Shown in pieces: positions 52,403 through 61,032 of a stretch of 64,000 nt of DNA; position 1 is the first letter of the stretch, and each line of letters starts with the position of its first letter. Origin of the DNA: Rhodonellum psychrophilum GCM71 = DSM 17998 (lineage in GTDB: Bacteria > Bacteroidota > Bacteroidia > Cytophagales > Cyclobacteriaceae); NCBI RefSeq assembly GCF_000381545.1, contig NZ_KB906673.1, positions 310,001 to 374,000 of the forward strand. Direction: 5' to 3'. The notes beneath the pieces were generated by a model. It made no database searches. It saw only the letters and a list, made by a program, of their open reading frames with translations, and was not told the origin of the DNA. A program made the position numbers and the translations under genes.

Positions 52403-54343
52403 TTGATTTTAAGACACGAAAAAAATACACAACAATTGAAGGTAAGAAAAACATATCAAATCTATTTTCTATTCATCACGTTGGTGCTCTTTACGACGGG
52501 AGCGAACGGCAATTCCAAACAGGGAACGAAAATCGAATTGAATGGCAATATTTCCCGGGTTTTTGTCAACACCTCCTTTGATTTTTTTCTGGATACCGCT
52601 GCCATCTATTCCATTGAGGAGATTTCCCAAGAGAAATTCCAGGATCATTTTCAAAAAGTAACGGATCCTCATGTATTGTATGATTATCTTAACTCTCCCA
52701 TTTGGATGCGCTTCACCATCCAGAATAACCAATCCATCTCTGACTATTCATGGTATCTTGAATCTTGGGGTTTTGACATCAAGAACATTACCTTCTATTT
52801 CCCAAGAGCTGACGGGAAATTTGAATCTTCAACAGCAGGTTTTGAGCAACCCTTCGATCAGCGGAAAATCAGCCATAAAAACTTCAATTATTTTCTGGAT
52901 CTCAGACCTTCTGAAACCAAGACATATTACTTAAAGGTAAAAAGAAACTACAATCAAGAATTCATCTTTCATTTAAGGACGAATGAGAAATTTTTAGCAC
53001 ACTCCTTAAATGAGTATTTTCTCTTGGGAATCTATTATGGCGTGCTGACCATTATCCTGATTTTCAATTTTTATCTGTTTTACAGATTAAGAGACACCCT
53101 ATACCTTTATTTCACGTGTTTGATTATCGCCTGTATTTGGTTTTCCCTGGGGAGGGATGGTCTTGGTTTTCAATATCTCTGGCCAAATTCTCCTTGGGTA
53201 AACAAACTTGCCAATGAATATTTCATCGAGCTGATCATCATCCTTTCGACCCTTATGTTTTCGGATAGGTTTATCCAAAAATATACCAAGAACAGGAAAG
53301 TTTTCACCCTCACCTACTGGGCCATTCTGTTCAAACTACTGCTTTTTTTGAATCAACTCTTCTTCTTTGAATTAAACTATATCCACTATCTGGTGATCAC
53401 CATCATTATTTTATTGGTCCCGTTTTCTTTGGGTCTTTTTGCATTGATGAGAGTTAAAATATATTCATGGTCTTATATTTTTGCCTATGCCTGTCTGTTT
53501 TTAGTGATTGTCTATTCTTATTCAAAAAGCATTCAGCTTTTCAATAATCCTGTTCTCAATTGGTATTTTGTATATCCTGTGATATTCCTGGAAATGATCC
53601 TGTTTTCATTTTCGATTTTCAACCAACTCAAATTCCTTCAAAATCAATTTTTGGAGGCAAACAAGGAGAGGACGCTCGCATTGGAAAACAACAACCTCCT
53701 CACCCAAGAGCTGAATTCCAAACTCAAAGAAAAAGTAAGGGCCAGGACTGAAAAAATTGAGAAAATGGCCGCTGACCTTGCACAAAAAAATCTGGAATTG
53801 GAAACCACGAATTTGAAATTGCAGGAGCTGAATGACCAAGTCACACAGAGCAACAATTATCTGCAAGAAAACAACGCTGTACTCCAGACCAGTGTCGCGG
53901 GAGTGGCTAAGGATCTTGCCTTGATGAAAGGGCTGGATTTTTTGGGTTTCAAAAATGTATTCCCCGACAAAGATACCTGCCTGAATTTTCTAGCAGAACT
54001 CAAGTGGAAAGATAAATATCAGTGCAAGAAATGCGAGTACAAAAAATTCACCACAGGGCTGAATTGCGGAAGAAGGTGTAAGAATTGCAATTATTACGAA
54101 TCACCTACCGTTGACACACTCTTTCATAAACTTAAATTTCCGATTGAAAAGGCTTTTTATATCCTCTACCTTTCCAATAGAAAAGATGTAGACCTTACCC
54201 TGAACGAACTTTCTGAAATCCTGGAATTAAGAAGGGAAACCTGTTGGGCTTTTAAAAATAAAATTTCCCAAGCCATGGAAAAAGTTGGACACAATAAAGA
54301 GTTGAATGGCTGGGAAACCTTGGCCTTGGTCAATCTTGAGTAA
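52403..54343 (+). CDS. 7TMR-DISM sensor fused to IS1595-type DNA-binding domain
   Basis: Up to 646 residues. Order: signal peptide; a 7TMR-DISMED2-like periplasmic sensor domain (about 48-195, with SPIWMRFTIQNN and YFLDLRPSETKTYYLKV); seven membrane helices (about 205-405); a cytoplasmic coiled coil (about 410-505); then a zinc ribbon with CKKC (541-544) and CKNC (559-562) and an HTH-like tail. The C-terminal 120 residues follow the IS1595 transposase N-terminus block by block (DTCLNFLAELKW, SPTVDTLFHKLKFPI, RETCWAFKNKISQAM) but stop before any DDE catalytic domain. It looks like a membrane-bound transcription regulator. There is no ATG near the start: TTG at 52403 or, better, TTG at 52436 (KVRKTYQIYFLF). 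Divergent from the xylan locus; ends at a strong terminator. Confidence 0.85.
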   Translation: MILRHEKNTQQLKVRKTYQIYFLFITLVLFTTGANGNSKQGTKIELNGNISRVFVNTSFDFFLDTAAIYSIEEISQEKFQDHFQKVTDPHVLYDYLNSPIWMRFTIQNNQSISDYSWYLESWGFDIKNITFYFPRADGKFESSTAGFEQPFDQRKISHKNFNYFLDLRPSETKTYYLKVKRNYNQEFIFHLRTNEKFLAHSLNEYFLLGIYYGVLTIILIFNFYLFYRLRDTLYLYFTCLIIACIWFSLGRDGLGFQYLWPNSPWVNKLANEYFIELIIILSTLMFSDRFIQKYTKNRKVFTLTYWAILFKLLLFLNQLFFFELNYIHYLVITIIILLVPFSLGLFALMRVKIYSWSYIFAYACLFLVIVYSYSKSIQLFNNPVLNWYFVYPVIFLEMILFSFSIFNQLKFLQNQFLEANKERTLALENNNLLTQELNSKLKEKVRARTEKIEKMAADLAQKNLELETTNLKLQELNDQVTQSNNYLQENNAVLQTSVAGVAKDLALMKGLDFLGFKNVFPDKDTCLNFLAELKWKDKYQCKKCEYKKFTTGLNCGRRCKNCNYYESPTVDTLFHKLKFPIEKAFYILYLSNRKDVDLTLNELSEILELRRETCWAFKNKISQAMEKVGHNKELNGWETLALVNLE

Positions 54344-54420
54344 TCTTGGAAAGCTATTTTTTTTTCTTTACTCAAATTAAGATTGGCAAAAATGATGGCT
54401 TCAGACCCTACCTAAATCAA

Positions 54421-54456
54421 AAAACCAGTCCAGATGACCATCCGGACTGGTTTTAG
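54421..54456. terminator. Bidirectional terminator
   Basis: AAAACCAGTCC pairs with GGACTGGTTTT across a loop of about 14 bases. It serves the sensor gene (+) and the lipoprotein gene (-). Confidence 0.85.
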
Positions 54457-54486
54457 AAAAACGTAGTGCTTTTTTTTCAGAAAAGT

Positions 54487-55101
54487 CTAAAAGGCCATTG
54501 TCGCAATCAATTTGTTGCGCTGTAATCTTCGCACAAGATTCCTGGTAAGGTGGTTGTGTATGGTGTCATATCCTGAAAGCGATGTGCCATTGACCACAAA
54601 ATTACCCATCCATACAACTTCCAATGTATCCTTATCCAATAGAAAACAATTGTAGCTCGCATTGGGACTGGTATAACTGGTGCCATCAATAATGTTGGAT
54701 GAACTCCAAAAGCCTCTTCTGTTGATTAACAGAATCGCTCTTGAATCATGGTTCTTGAGTTTTTCCATATACTTCTCAAAAGAGATCGCTGCCTGAACGG
54801 GAAAATAATCCTCCATAAATTCCAACGGCGTGGGTTCAAAGTTTCTCTTTAAACTGCGATGTAATTGTTCTCTGACTCTGGTATCATCCAATTTGTTGAA
54901 GCGGTCTTTGATCGCATTCTCAAAAAAATCTTCATCCATTTGTGTGAAATCGGGACCAAAATCCGAATATACAACCATGAGCGAAGTATAAAATACTTGA
55001 TCCTCTGTCACCATTTTTTCTGTTACCCGAACCGAAGCACAGGAGGATAAAATAACTGATATTATGAATAAAACAGATGTAAAATGTCTTTTCAATTTCA
55101 T
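54487..55101 (-). CDS. Lipoprotein of unknown function
   Basis: A 204-residue lipoprotein (lipobox VILSSC, Cys21). The mature part alternates helices and strands; the central YFPVQAAISFEKYMEKLKNHDSRAILLINRRGFW and the later CFLLDKDTLEVVWMGNFVVNG resemble exported proteins that assemble on the periplasmic side of the outer membrane, but I recognise no named family. It lies between the sensor gene (convergent) and the orphan SusC/D operon (same strand, separated by a terminator), so it is probably its own transcription unit. Confidence 0.65.
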   Translation of the reverse strand: MKLKRHFTSVLFIISVILSSCASVRVTEKMVTEDQVFYTSLMVVYSDFGPDFTQMDEDFFENAIKDRFNKLDDTRVREQLHRSLKRNFEPTPLEFMEDYFPVQAAISFEKYMEKLKNHDSRAILLINRRGFWSSSNIIDGTSYTSPNASYNCFLLDKDTLEVVWMGNFVVNGTSLSGYDTIHNHLTRNLVRRLQRNKLIATMAF

Positions 55102-55126
55102 AAGAAGTTGTTTTTAGGTTTCAATG

Positions 55127-55160
55127 AAAAAAAAAGGCTACCGATGAAGGTAGCCTTTTT
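55127..55160 (-). terminator. Terminator of the orphan SusC/D operon
   Basis: AAAAAGGCTACC pairs with GGTAGCCTTTTT across GATGAA. It is nearly the same hairpin, loop included, as the one at 25097-25128. Confidence 0.85.
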
Positions 55161-55179
55161 GATGATGAAATCGAAAGGA

Positions 55180-56727
55180 TTAATATCCTGGATTTTGTGG
55201 TATTGGAGAAGTATTGTTTGTCAGGATTTCTACCAATGGGATAGGCCAGATGAACAAATTGTCGCTGTATGACAATGAGTGATCTGTTGGAATTGCTCTG
55301 TCCGTTGTGTAGAAATTGATGTTATTGATGGAACGGCTTGTGGCTTTGGCTGGGATACCCGCCATTCTGCCTTCGCCTGAAAGTCTATGGATGTCTGTCC
55401 ATCTTCTTCCTTCCGCCAAAAACTCGATTCTTCTTTCGTTGATGATTGCCTCGATCAAAGCATCTGTGGATGCAAAATTACCCGCAACAAAAGAAGATGC
55501 TGTCGCTGGAATCGCTCTGTCACGTACAGAATTCAACAATTCAACCGCTGCTGCTGTATTGCCTAGTCTTGCATTTGACTCAGCTGCAGCAAGAACGATT
55601 TCTGCAAAACGGATGATCACGGTATTGTCAGAGAAAGTCGTGTTGTCGATGTATTTATTGGTAAACATGCCCAATGGGCCTTGGCTTACAAATCCATCTG
55701 ATTCACCTCTTAAACTTCTTCTTGCATCACCTGGAAGCCAGAAATCTGCTCTCCAAATAATTGGGCTAATCTTTACCAAACCTCTGGAACCCAAGTTGGG
55801 GTTGCCGTACATGTTGGCAAGGGCACCATTCACGCCTGCATTCGATGCATCCGTGTTCTCGAAAGAGAAGATGTTGTCAGAACTTGTTCCACCTCTGAAT
55901 GGAGTCAAAGGGTTTGGAGTGACCGCAAAATTTGCAGAAAGCTTGGTATGTTCAGCCAAGACGCCAGCCCAATCTTCCATGTGAAGTTTCACTCTTGCTT
56001 TCAAAGCAATTGCAGATGCCTTTCTTCCCCTGAAGGCATTTCCTGCTGCAGGTAGTATTTCTTCAGCTTCGTTAAGATCAGACAACAATTGGTCATAAAC
56101 CTCCTGTACAGTTCCTCTACCCACAGCTTCTCCCGGCTCAACTTTTGCAACATCATTGATGGCAAAAGTTCTGTAAGGAATACCCATGGCAGTTGGGTTG
56201 TCAGAATAAGGTCTTGAGAAATACAAGACCAATTCATGATGCGCCAAGGCTCTCAAGAAAAGTGCTTCTCCTCTGTAACCGTCTCTTTGGGCTTGTGTCA
56301 AAACTCCGGATGACAATGCTTCATCCAAGTTCTCGATCACAAAGTTCGCCCTGTTGATCATTCTGTAGAGGGAAATCCACTGACCGTTATTGTTGGCTGT
56401 CTGAGGATTTTGGGCATTGGTATAGGTTACCTCGTAAAACAACTGATCGTTGTACATGTCCTCACCTTTCATATCTCCCTGTTGGGTAGATGCTGCACCG
56501 AATGGATACCCTCTCTGAACTGCGCCCAAGTAGAAGCCTCTTTGTGCGGATTCATAAATCCCCAAGACCGCTGCATTGATCCTGTTGGCATCGGCAAACG
56601 CCTCTGCATCTGGAATGATGTTAGCTGGCTGAAGATCCGTTACCTCGCAAGAAGTAATCCCAACCATTGCTAAAGCTACAAACGCAGACTTTATTTTATT
56701 TGAAATTATATTTGTCATTTTTTTCAA
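55180..56727 (-). CDS. susD: SusD/RagB-family lipoprotein (orphan pair)
   Basis: A 515-residue SusD-type lipoprotein (lipobox VGITSC, Cys27). It has RGEALFLRALAHHELVLYFSRPYSD, the C-terminal IINERRIEFLAEGRRWTDIHRL and the final PIPQNPGY tail. It pairs with the SusC encoded 16 bp upstream. It is shorter than the two SusD proteins of the xylan locus and not closely alike. No glycosidase, peptidase or regulator is in the same operon, so the imported substrate is unknown. Confidence 0.92.
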   Translation of the reverse strand: MKKMTNIISNKIKSAFVALAMVGITSCEVTDLQPANIIPDAEAFADANRINAAVLGIYESAQRGFYLGAVQRGYPFGAASTQQGDMKGEDMYNDQLFYEVTYTNAQNPQTANNNGQWISLYRMINRANFVIENLDEALSSGVLTQAQRDGYRGEALFLRALAHHELVLYFSRPYSDNPTAMGIPYRTFAINDVAKVEPGEAVGRGTVQEVYDQLLSDLNEAEEILPAAGNAFRGRKASAIALKARVKLHMEDWAGVLAEHTKLSANFAVTPNPLTPFRGGTSSDNIFSFENTDASNAGVNGALANMYGNPNLGSRGLVKISPIIWRADFWLPGDARRSLRGESDGFVSQGPLGMFTNKYIDNTTFSDNTVIIRFAEIVLAAAESNARLGNTAAAVELLNSVRDRAIPATASSFVAGNFASTDALIEAIINERRIEFLAEGRRWTDIHRLSGEGRMAGIPAKATSRSINNINFYTTDRAIPTDHSLSYSDNLFIWPIPLVEILTNNTSPIPQNPGY

Positions 56728-56743
56728 TTTTTAGGTTGTGTGA

Positions 56744-59700
56744 TTAAAATCCAACATTAAGACCTACAGACCAAGTCCTGATGATTGGCGCAACATTCCA
56801 ATCCACTCCAAATTGAAGTTGTCCAGAAAATTGGTTTGATTCAGGATCGATACCAGAGTATTTTGTGAAGATCAATGGATTTTGCACCTGTGCAAAGAAT
56901 CTTGCATTTCTGATGTTTCCGTTGAAAGTGCTGGTTAAGAACTGGGTTGGGACTCTATAGCCCACCACAATGTTTTGAACCCTTAAGAAATCACCTTTTT
57001 CAATGAATCTTGAATTGGAAGCCGATGTTTGGTACATGTTGGCATCTTGACCTGAATACAATTTAGGAACATCAGTCACCTGACCACCTTCAGTCCATCT
57101 GTCCAAGATAGATGCGTGGTTGTTGGAAAAACCTTGACCCAATAGACCCCTAAGAGATTCATTCATGATCATGTTTCCACCACCATATCTCAAGAAGATC
57201 TCAGCATCAAAATTACCATAGGTAAAGTTGTTGGACCATCCTCCTTGCCATTTTGGCAATGTGTTGCCCAAGAATTCCTGAGTTGGAGCAGAAGCAGCAG
57301 TTGCGATGTTGGCAGGATTGGCTGGATCGTATGCTCTCCAACCCAAATTACCCTGTACCAAGTTGTACTGAACGATGTCATCTCCTCTGAAGTACATTGG
57401 GTTACCATTGGAAGCATTGACACCTGCCCATTTGAAACCATAAAGCTGAGCAAGAGGACCACCTTCAACTGTTCTGTTGTAGGTACCTGTCAAAGGCTGA
57501 ACCAAAGCGGTTACTTCATTTTTGATAAATGTAAAGTTGAAATCTGTGTTCCAAGAGAATTTACCTTTGTTGATCACATTGGAGAAAATCCTAAATTCAA
57601 CACCTTCATTGTACATCGCACCGATGTTTTGACTGATCTCATTGAATGGAATACCCAAAGATGGAGCGGTTGGAGCATTCAGCACCAATCCATCCACGTT
57701 GTTCTTGAAGTAATCCGCAGCGATCGTTACTTTACCAATGGTCATGTCCAAACCAATGTTCAACTTCTTGGAAGTTTCCCACTGCAAGGCTGTGTTCGCT
57801 ACGTTGGAGTATCCAATACCCGCACCGGCTGCTGCCAATACCGGACCGAATCCACCTGCATAAGGGAATGCACCACCTGGAAGATTGACGTTACCAACTT
57901 CTGCATAAGATGCTCTCAATTTGAAATCAGAGATCAAGTTGCTGGTGAAGAAAGCTTCGTCAGAAACTCTCCATCCAATGGATGCACCTGGGAAGGTACC
58001 TCTTCTGTTTTCTTTCGCCAATTGGGAAATACCATCATTTCTCACTGCTACGGACAACAAGTATTTTCCTTTGAAGCTATAGTTCAATCTTGCAAAATAG
58101 GAATCAAAGCCATTCTCAGAGTATCCACCACCTGAAAACTGGTTGTTGTAAGAACCAGAAATCAAGTTTCTATAACGGAAAAACTCATCCGAGAAATCTG
58201 TTCCTTGTGCAGTAAAGTTATAAAAATTGGTGTACTGATATTCCACACCTACGGTAGCATTGATGCTGTGATCATCTGCGATTACCGTTTGGTAGTTCAA
58301 TGTGTTTTGCCAGTTCCAACGGAAAGCAGGATTGTAAGCCATGATCACGTTACCGTTTGAGCTTCTGCCATCACCATGTCTTGCATCAAGAGAAGTGAAG
58401 TCATCCGCCATGGTCAAATCGATACCGATTTGGGTTCTTGCGGTCAAACCGGTAGCAATGTCCACTTCTCCAAAAGCATTTCCTTGGATCCTGTGATTCC
58501 TTGCTCTGTAAGTATTGTTTTCCAATACGTAAGCAATGTTTGGAATATTGTTGTCAGGACCTGCAAGATTCGCACCGAAACCAGTGGTTGCACCATTGGC
58601 AGTGATGTTGAAGCCATTGAAGGCAGTATTGGCAGCGTCATAGATCGGAACGTTTGGCAATGCTCTGGTGGCATTGTAAACCGCACCCGAAAGTGAATTG
58701 TTTCCGTTGTTCAATCCGGTGATTTCAGTGTAGGCATAAGAGAAACTTGTACCCACTCTTACTCTTTTCGAAATACTATGGTCGATGTTTGCTCTGAAAG
58801 CATAACGCTTCAAATCATTCGCTCTAACGGCTGATTCTTGATCTGTGAATCCCAAAGAAAAGAAATACTTGGTTGCTTCAGAACCACCAGAAATGGAAAG
58901 GTTGTGTTGTTGCGTAGTACCTCTTCTGAAAACAGCATCTTGCCAATCGGTGTTGATACCTGATGGGTTTGCATTTCCAGTTTGGTTTGCGTTTGTTCTT
59001 TTTTCATTCGCAATCGTGACAAAATCATCCCCGTTCAATAGATTGAATCTGTCAACAGTCTCATTGAAACCAGTGCTTACACTGTAGTTTACCTGAGCTT
59101 TACCTGTTTGACCTCTTTTGGTGGTGATCAAAATCACACCATTCGCAGCTCTGGAGCCGTAAATCGCAGTAGCAGAACCGTCTTTCAATACCTCATAGGA
59201 GTCGATATCTGCAGGGTTGATGTTTGCAAGTGGGTTGGATGCAATTTGACCTGCACGGTCAGAATCCACCACTGGAACACCATCAATCACGATCAAAGGA
59301 TCAGCACCACCCGAAAGGGAGTTCACACCCCTGATTCTGATGATTGGCCTTGCACCCAAAATACCGGAAGGTACCGTTACCGATACACCTGGCGCTCTAC
59401 CGGCCAACTGTGTATCAAAGGAAGGGGCAACCAAATTTTCAATCGCCTCATTGCTGATGGAAGTCACAGAACCTGTTACATCTCTTCTTTCCTGAGTACC
59501 ATAACCTACAACGACTACCTCGCTAAGGGTTTTAACATCAAGTGCCAAAACCACGTCAATTGTAGAGTTGTTTCCCACTGACATTTCTTTTGTCAAAAAG
59601 CCGACAAAACTAAACACCAATGTTCCCGATCCTTCTGGAACGGCGATAGAGTAAGTTCCGTCAAGATCCGTGATAGATCCAACAGAAGTTCCTTTCAAGC

Positions 59701-59830
59701 GGACGTTGACACCGGGGATTCCTTCTGGCTCATCAGCAGAAGTTACCTTACCTGTTACCGTCCTGCTTTGTGCAGCTACAGCCAAAACTGTAAATATCGC
59801 CAACACAAAGCTTAGTAAAACTTTCTTCAT
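56744..59830 (-). CDS. susC: SusC/RagA-family TonB-linked outer-membrane protein (orphan pair)
   Basis: A 1028-residue TonB-dependent transporter: signal peptide (1-20), carboxypeptidase-D-like domain (about 24-105: GIPGVNVRLKGTSVGSITDLDG), TonB-box-like EVVVVGYGTQERRDVTGS, a plug with PLIVIDGVPVVDSDR and SATAIYGSRAANGVILITTKRG, and a barrel ending in TWSVGLNVGF. It is a textbook SusC and starts a two-gene operon with SusD. The substrate could be a glycan or a peptide; nothing nearby decides. Confidence 0.93.
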   Translation of the reverse strand: MKKVLLSFVLAIFTVLAVAAQSRTVTGKVTSADEPEGIPGVNVRLKGTSVGSITDLDGTYSIAVPEGSGTLVFSFVGFLTKEMSVGNNSTIDVVLALDVKTLSEVVVVGYGTQERRDVTGSVTSISNEAIENLVAPSFDTQLAGRAPGVSVTVPSGILGARPIIRIRGVNSLSGGADPLIVIDGVPVVDSDRAGQIASNPLANINPADIDSYEVLKDGSATAIYGSRAANGVILITTKRGQTGKAQVNYSVSTGFNETVDRFNLLNGDDFVTIANEKRTNANQTGNANPSGINTDWQDAVFRRGTTQQHNLSISGGSEATKYFFSLGFTDQESAVRANDLKRYAFRANIDHSISKRVRVGTSFSYAYTEITGLNNGNNSLSGAVYNATRALPNVPIYDAANTAFNGFNITANGATTGFGANLAGPDNNIPNIAYVLENNTYRARNHRIQGNAFGEVDIATGLTARTQIGIDLTMADDFTSLDARHGDGRSSNGNVIMAYNPAFRWNWQNTLNYQTVIADDHSINATVGVEYQYTNFYNFTAQGTDFSDEFFRYRNLISGSYNNQFSGGGYSENGFDSYFARLNYSFKGKYLLSVAVRNDGISQLAKENRRGTFPGASIGWRVSDEAFFTSNLISDFKLRASYAEVGNVNLPGGAFPYAGGFGPVLAAAGAGIGYSNVANTALQWETSKKLNIGLDMTIGKVTIAADYFKNNVDGLVLNAPTAPSLGIPFNEISQNIGAMYNEGVEFRIFSNVINKGKFSWNTDFNFTFIKNEVTALVQPLTGTYNRTVEGGPLAQLYGFKWAGVNASNGNPMYFRGDDIVQYNLVQGNLGWRAYDPANPANIATAASAPTQEFLGNTLPKWQGGWSNNFTYGNFDAEIFLRYGGGNMIMNESLRGLLGQGFSNNHASILDRWTEGGQVTDVPKLYSGQDANMYQTSASNSRFIEKGDFLRVQNIVVGYRVPTQFLTSTFNGNIRNARFFAQVQNPLIFTKYSGIDPESNQFSGQLQFGVDWNVAPIIRTWSVGLNVGF

Positions 59831-60349
59831 AGGTAATTATTTAGAATAAATTAACAATTATTTAACTGCAATAATGAATTTAAATTTGTATAAAATCAAA
59901 TGGTGCTCCTGGAAGGAAAAACACTTAAAAAGTAGATTCTATCGATTATCTCACAAAAAGCCATATTTGAATGAATACGGAGCGGCTTTAAAGTCAGAAA
60001 CATGCAATTAATTTGAAAAAGCCATTTTTTAGCGGATGAAATTTCTTAAAATCGATGTTTTATTCGTTTTCATACCGATCCCAAAATTGGGAGAAGAATA
60101 ATTCTAGATTATTGATTGGTTTTAAATGTAAAAACCTTTAAAATTCACTGTTTTCATTCTAAAACAAAAAAAAATTAATATAAAATGCTATTTTAATATT
60201 TTTTGAAAAATATTTTGTTTGTTGTTTTGCGGTTTTTGCCAAATAAATGAATATTTAAAAAAATTGTAGTTTTTTTCTTTTTGAATCGAAAACCAAAGGG
60301 TTTTCATTGGTTTAAGCCAAATTATAAGACCAAAATGGTTGAAATTGTT
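59831..60349. other. AT-rich intergenic region upstream of the orphan SusC
   Basis: About 520 bases, very AT-rich, without a gene. It should contain the promoter of the SusC/D pair and a leader. TTTG runs occur on both strands, but no pair with correct spacing stands out. The end of the 2H phosphoesterase gene lies on the right. Confidence 0.5.
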
Positions 60350-60898
60350 TTACTTAAGTACAAAAAAATGAATGACCTGCCATTTTCGCTCCACCCTTTT
60401 CAGCAAGGCTATTTTGTCAACGAGTACTTCTTTTGAAAACTTCTTCTGCGAAATGAAATCCCAATATTCTTCAAATCTGTTTTCTTTGGTATCCTTGTAT
60501 GCAAGGGTCATGTGGGGACGAAAGGACTTGTCGCTCAATTCCTCCACCTGATTCAATGCGGTTTTGCAATAGGAGGAAAATTCCCTTTGCATTTTGGACA
60601 ACTCTGGGTTGCCCACCACATTTACAAAAATGACCCTTCTCCCAAACTTTCCAAATCCCTGGAAAGTCAAAGGCAGAGCCTGGAAGCCATCAAAAAATTC
60701 CTTTATTTTTTGAATCAATTTCTCTTCCTTGGCTTCATTCCAACTGAAGGGCATCTTCAAGGTGACATGGGAAGGGGATTTCAGCGCGTATTTAAGATTG
60801 AATGCTTCGTAGAGTTCGAGTTTCAACTTCGTCGCCTCTTCCTGAATTTCTCCTTCCGGAACATAGGCGACAAAATATTTGGTCATTGTTTTTCCCAT
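60350..60898 (-). CDS. 2H phosphoesterase / 2'-5' RNA ligase-like protein
   Basis: A 182-residue cytosolic protein with the two catalytic HxT motifs of the 2H superfamily: SHVTLKM (about 43-49) and RPHMTLAYKD (about 128-137). The two lobes are separated by QGFGKFGRRVIFVNV, the usual central strand. 2H enzymes open or form 2'-5' or cyclic phosphate bonds in RNA or small nucleotides; the cellular substrate of this group is not known. A second ATG at 60886 (MTKYF) gives the same start as many relatives and may be the true one. It is divergent from the universal stress gene. Confidence 0.83.
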   Translation of the reverse strand: MGKTMTKYFVAYVPEGEIQEEATKLKLELYEAFNLKYALKSPSHVTLKMPFSWNEAKEEKLIQKIKEFFDGFQALPLTFQGFGKFGRRVIFVNVVGNPELSKMQREFSSYCKTALNQVEELSDKSFRPHMTLAYKDTKENRFEEYWDFISQKKFSKEVLVDKIALLKRVERKWQVIHFFVLK

Positions 60899-61032
60899 TC
60901 AACACAAATATATTGCATTTTGAAGGACAATCCGGATATTTAGAATTTAGAAAAACAGTAATTTTTTTGGCCATTAATCCCGAAGAATTACAACAAAGCT
61001 GTAAATTGACCAATCGAATAGGAAAAAAGTAT

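Noticed and set aside
52403-54343. An active IS1595-type insertion sequence
   Set aside because: Only the DNA-binding part is present, joined in frame to a membrane sensor. There is no DDE domain and there are no inverted ends of an IS around the gene.
60802-61032. An N-terminal extension of the universal stress protein
   Set aside because: The extra 77 codons overlap the divergent 2H phosphoesterase gene and its promoter region, and the ATG at 61033 already gives a complete Usp domain.
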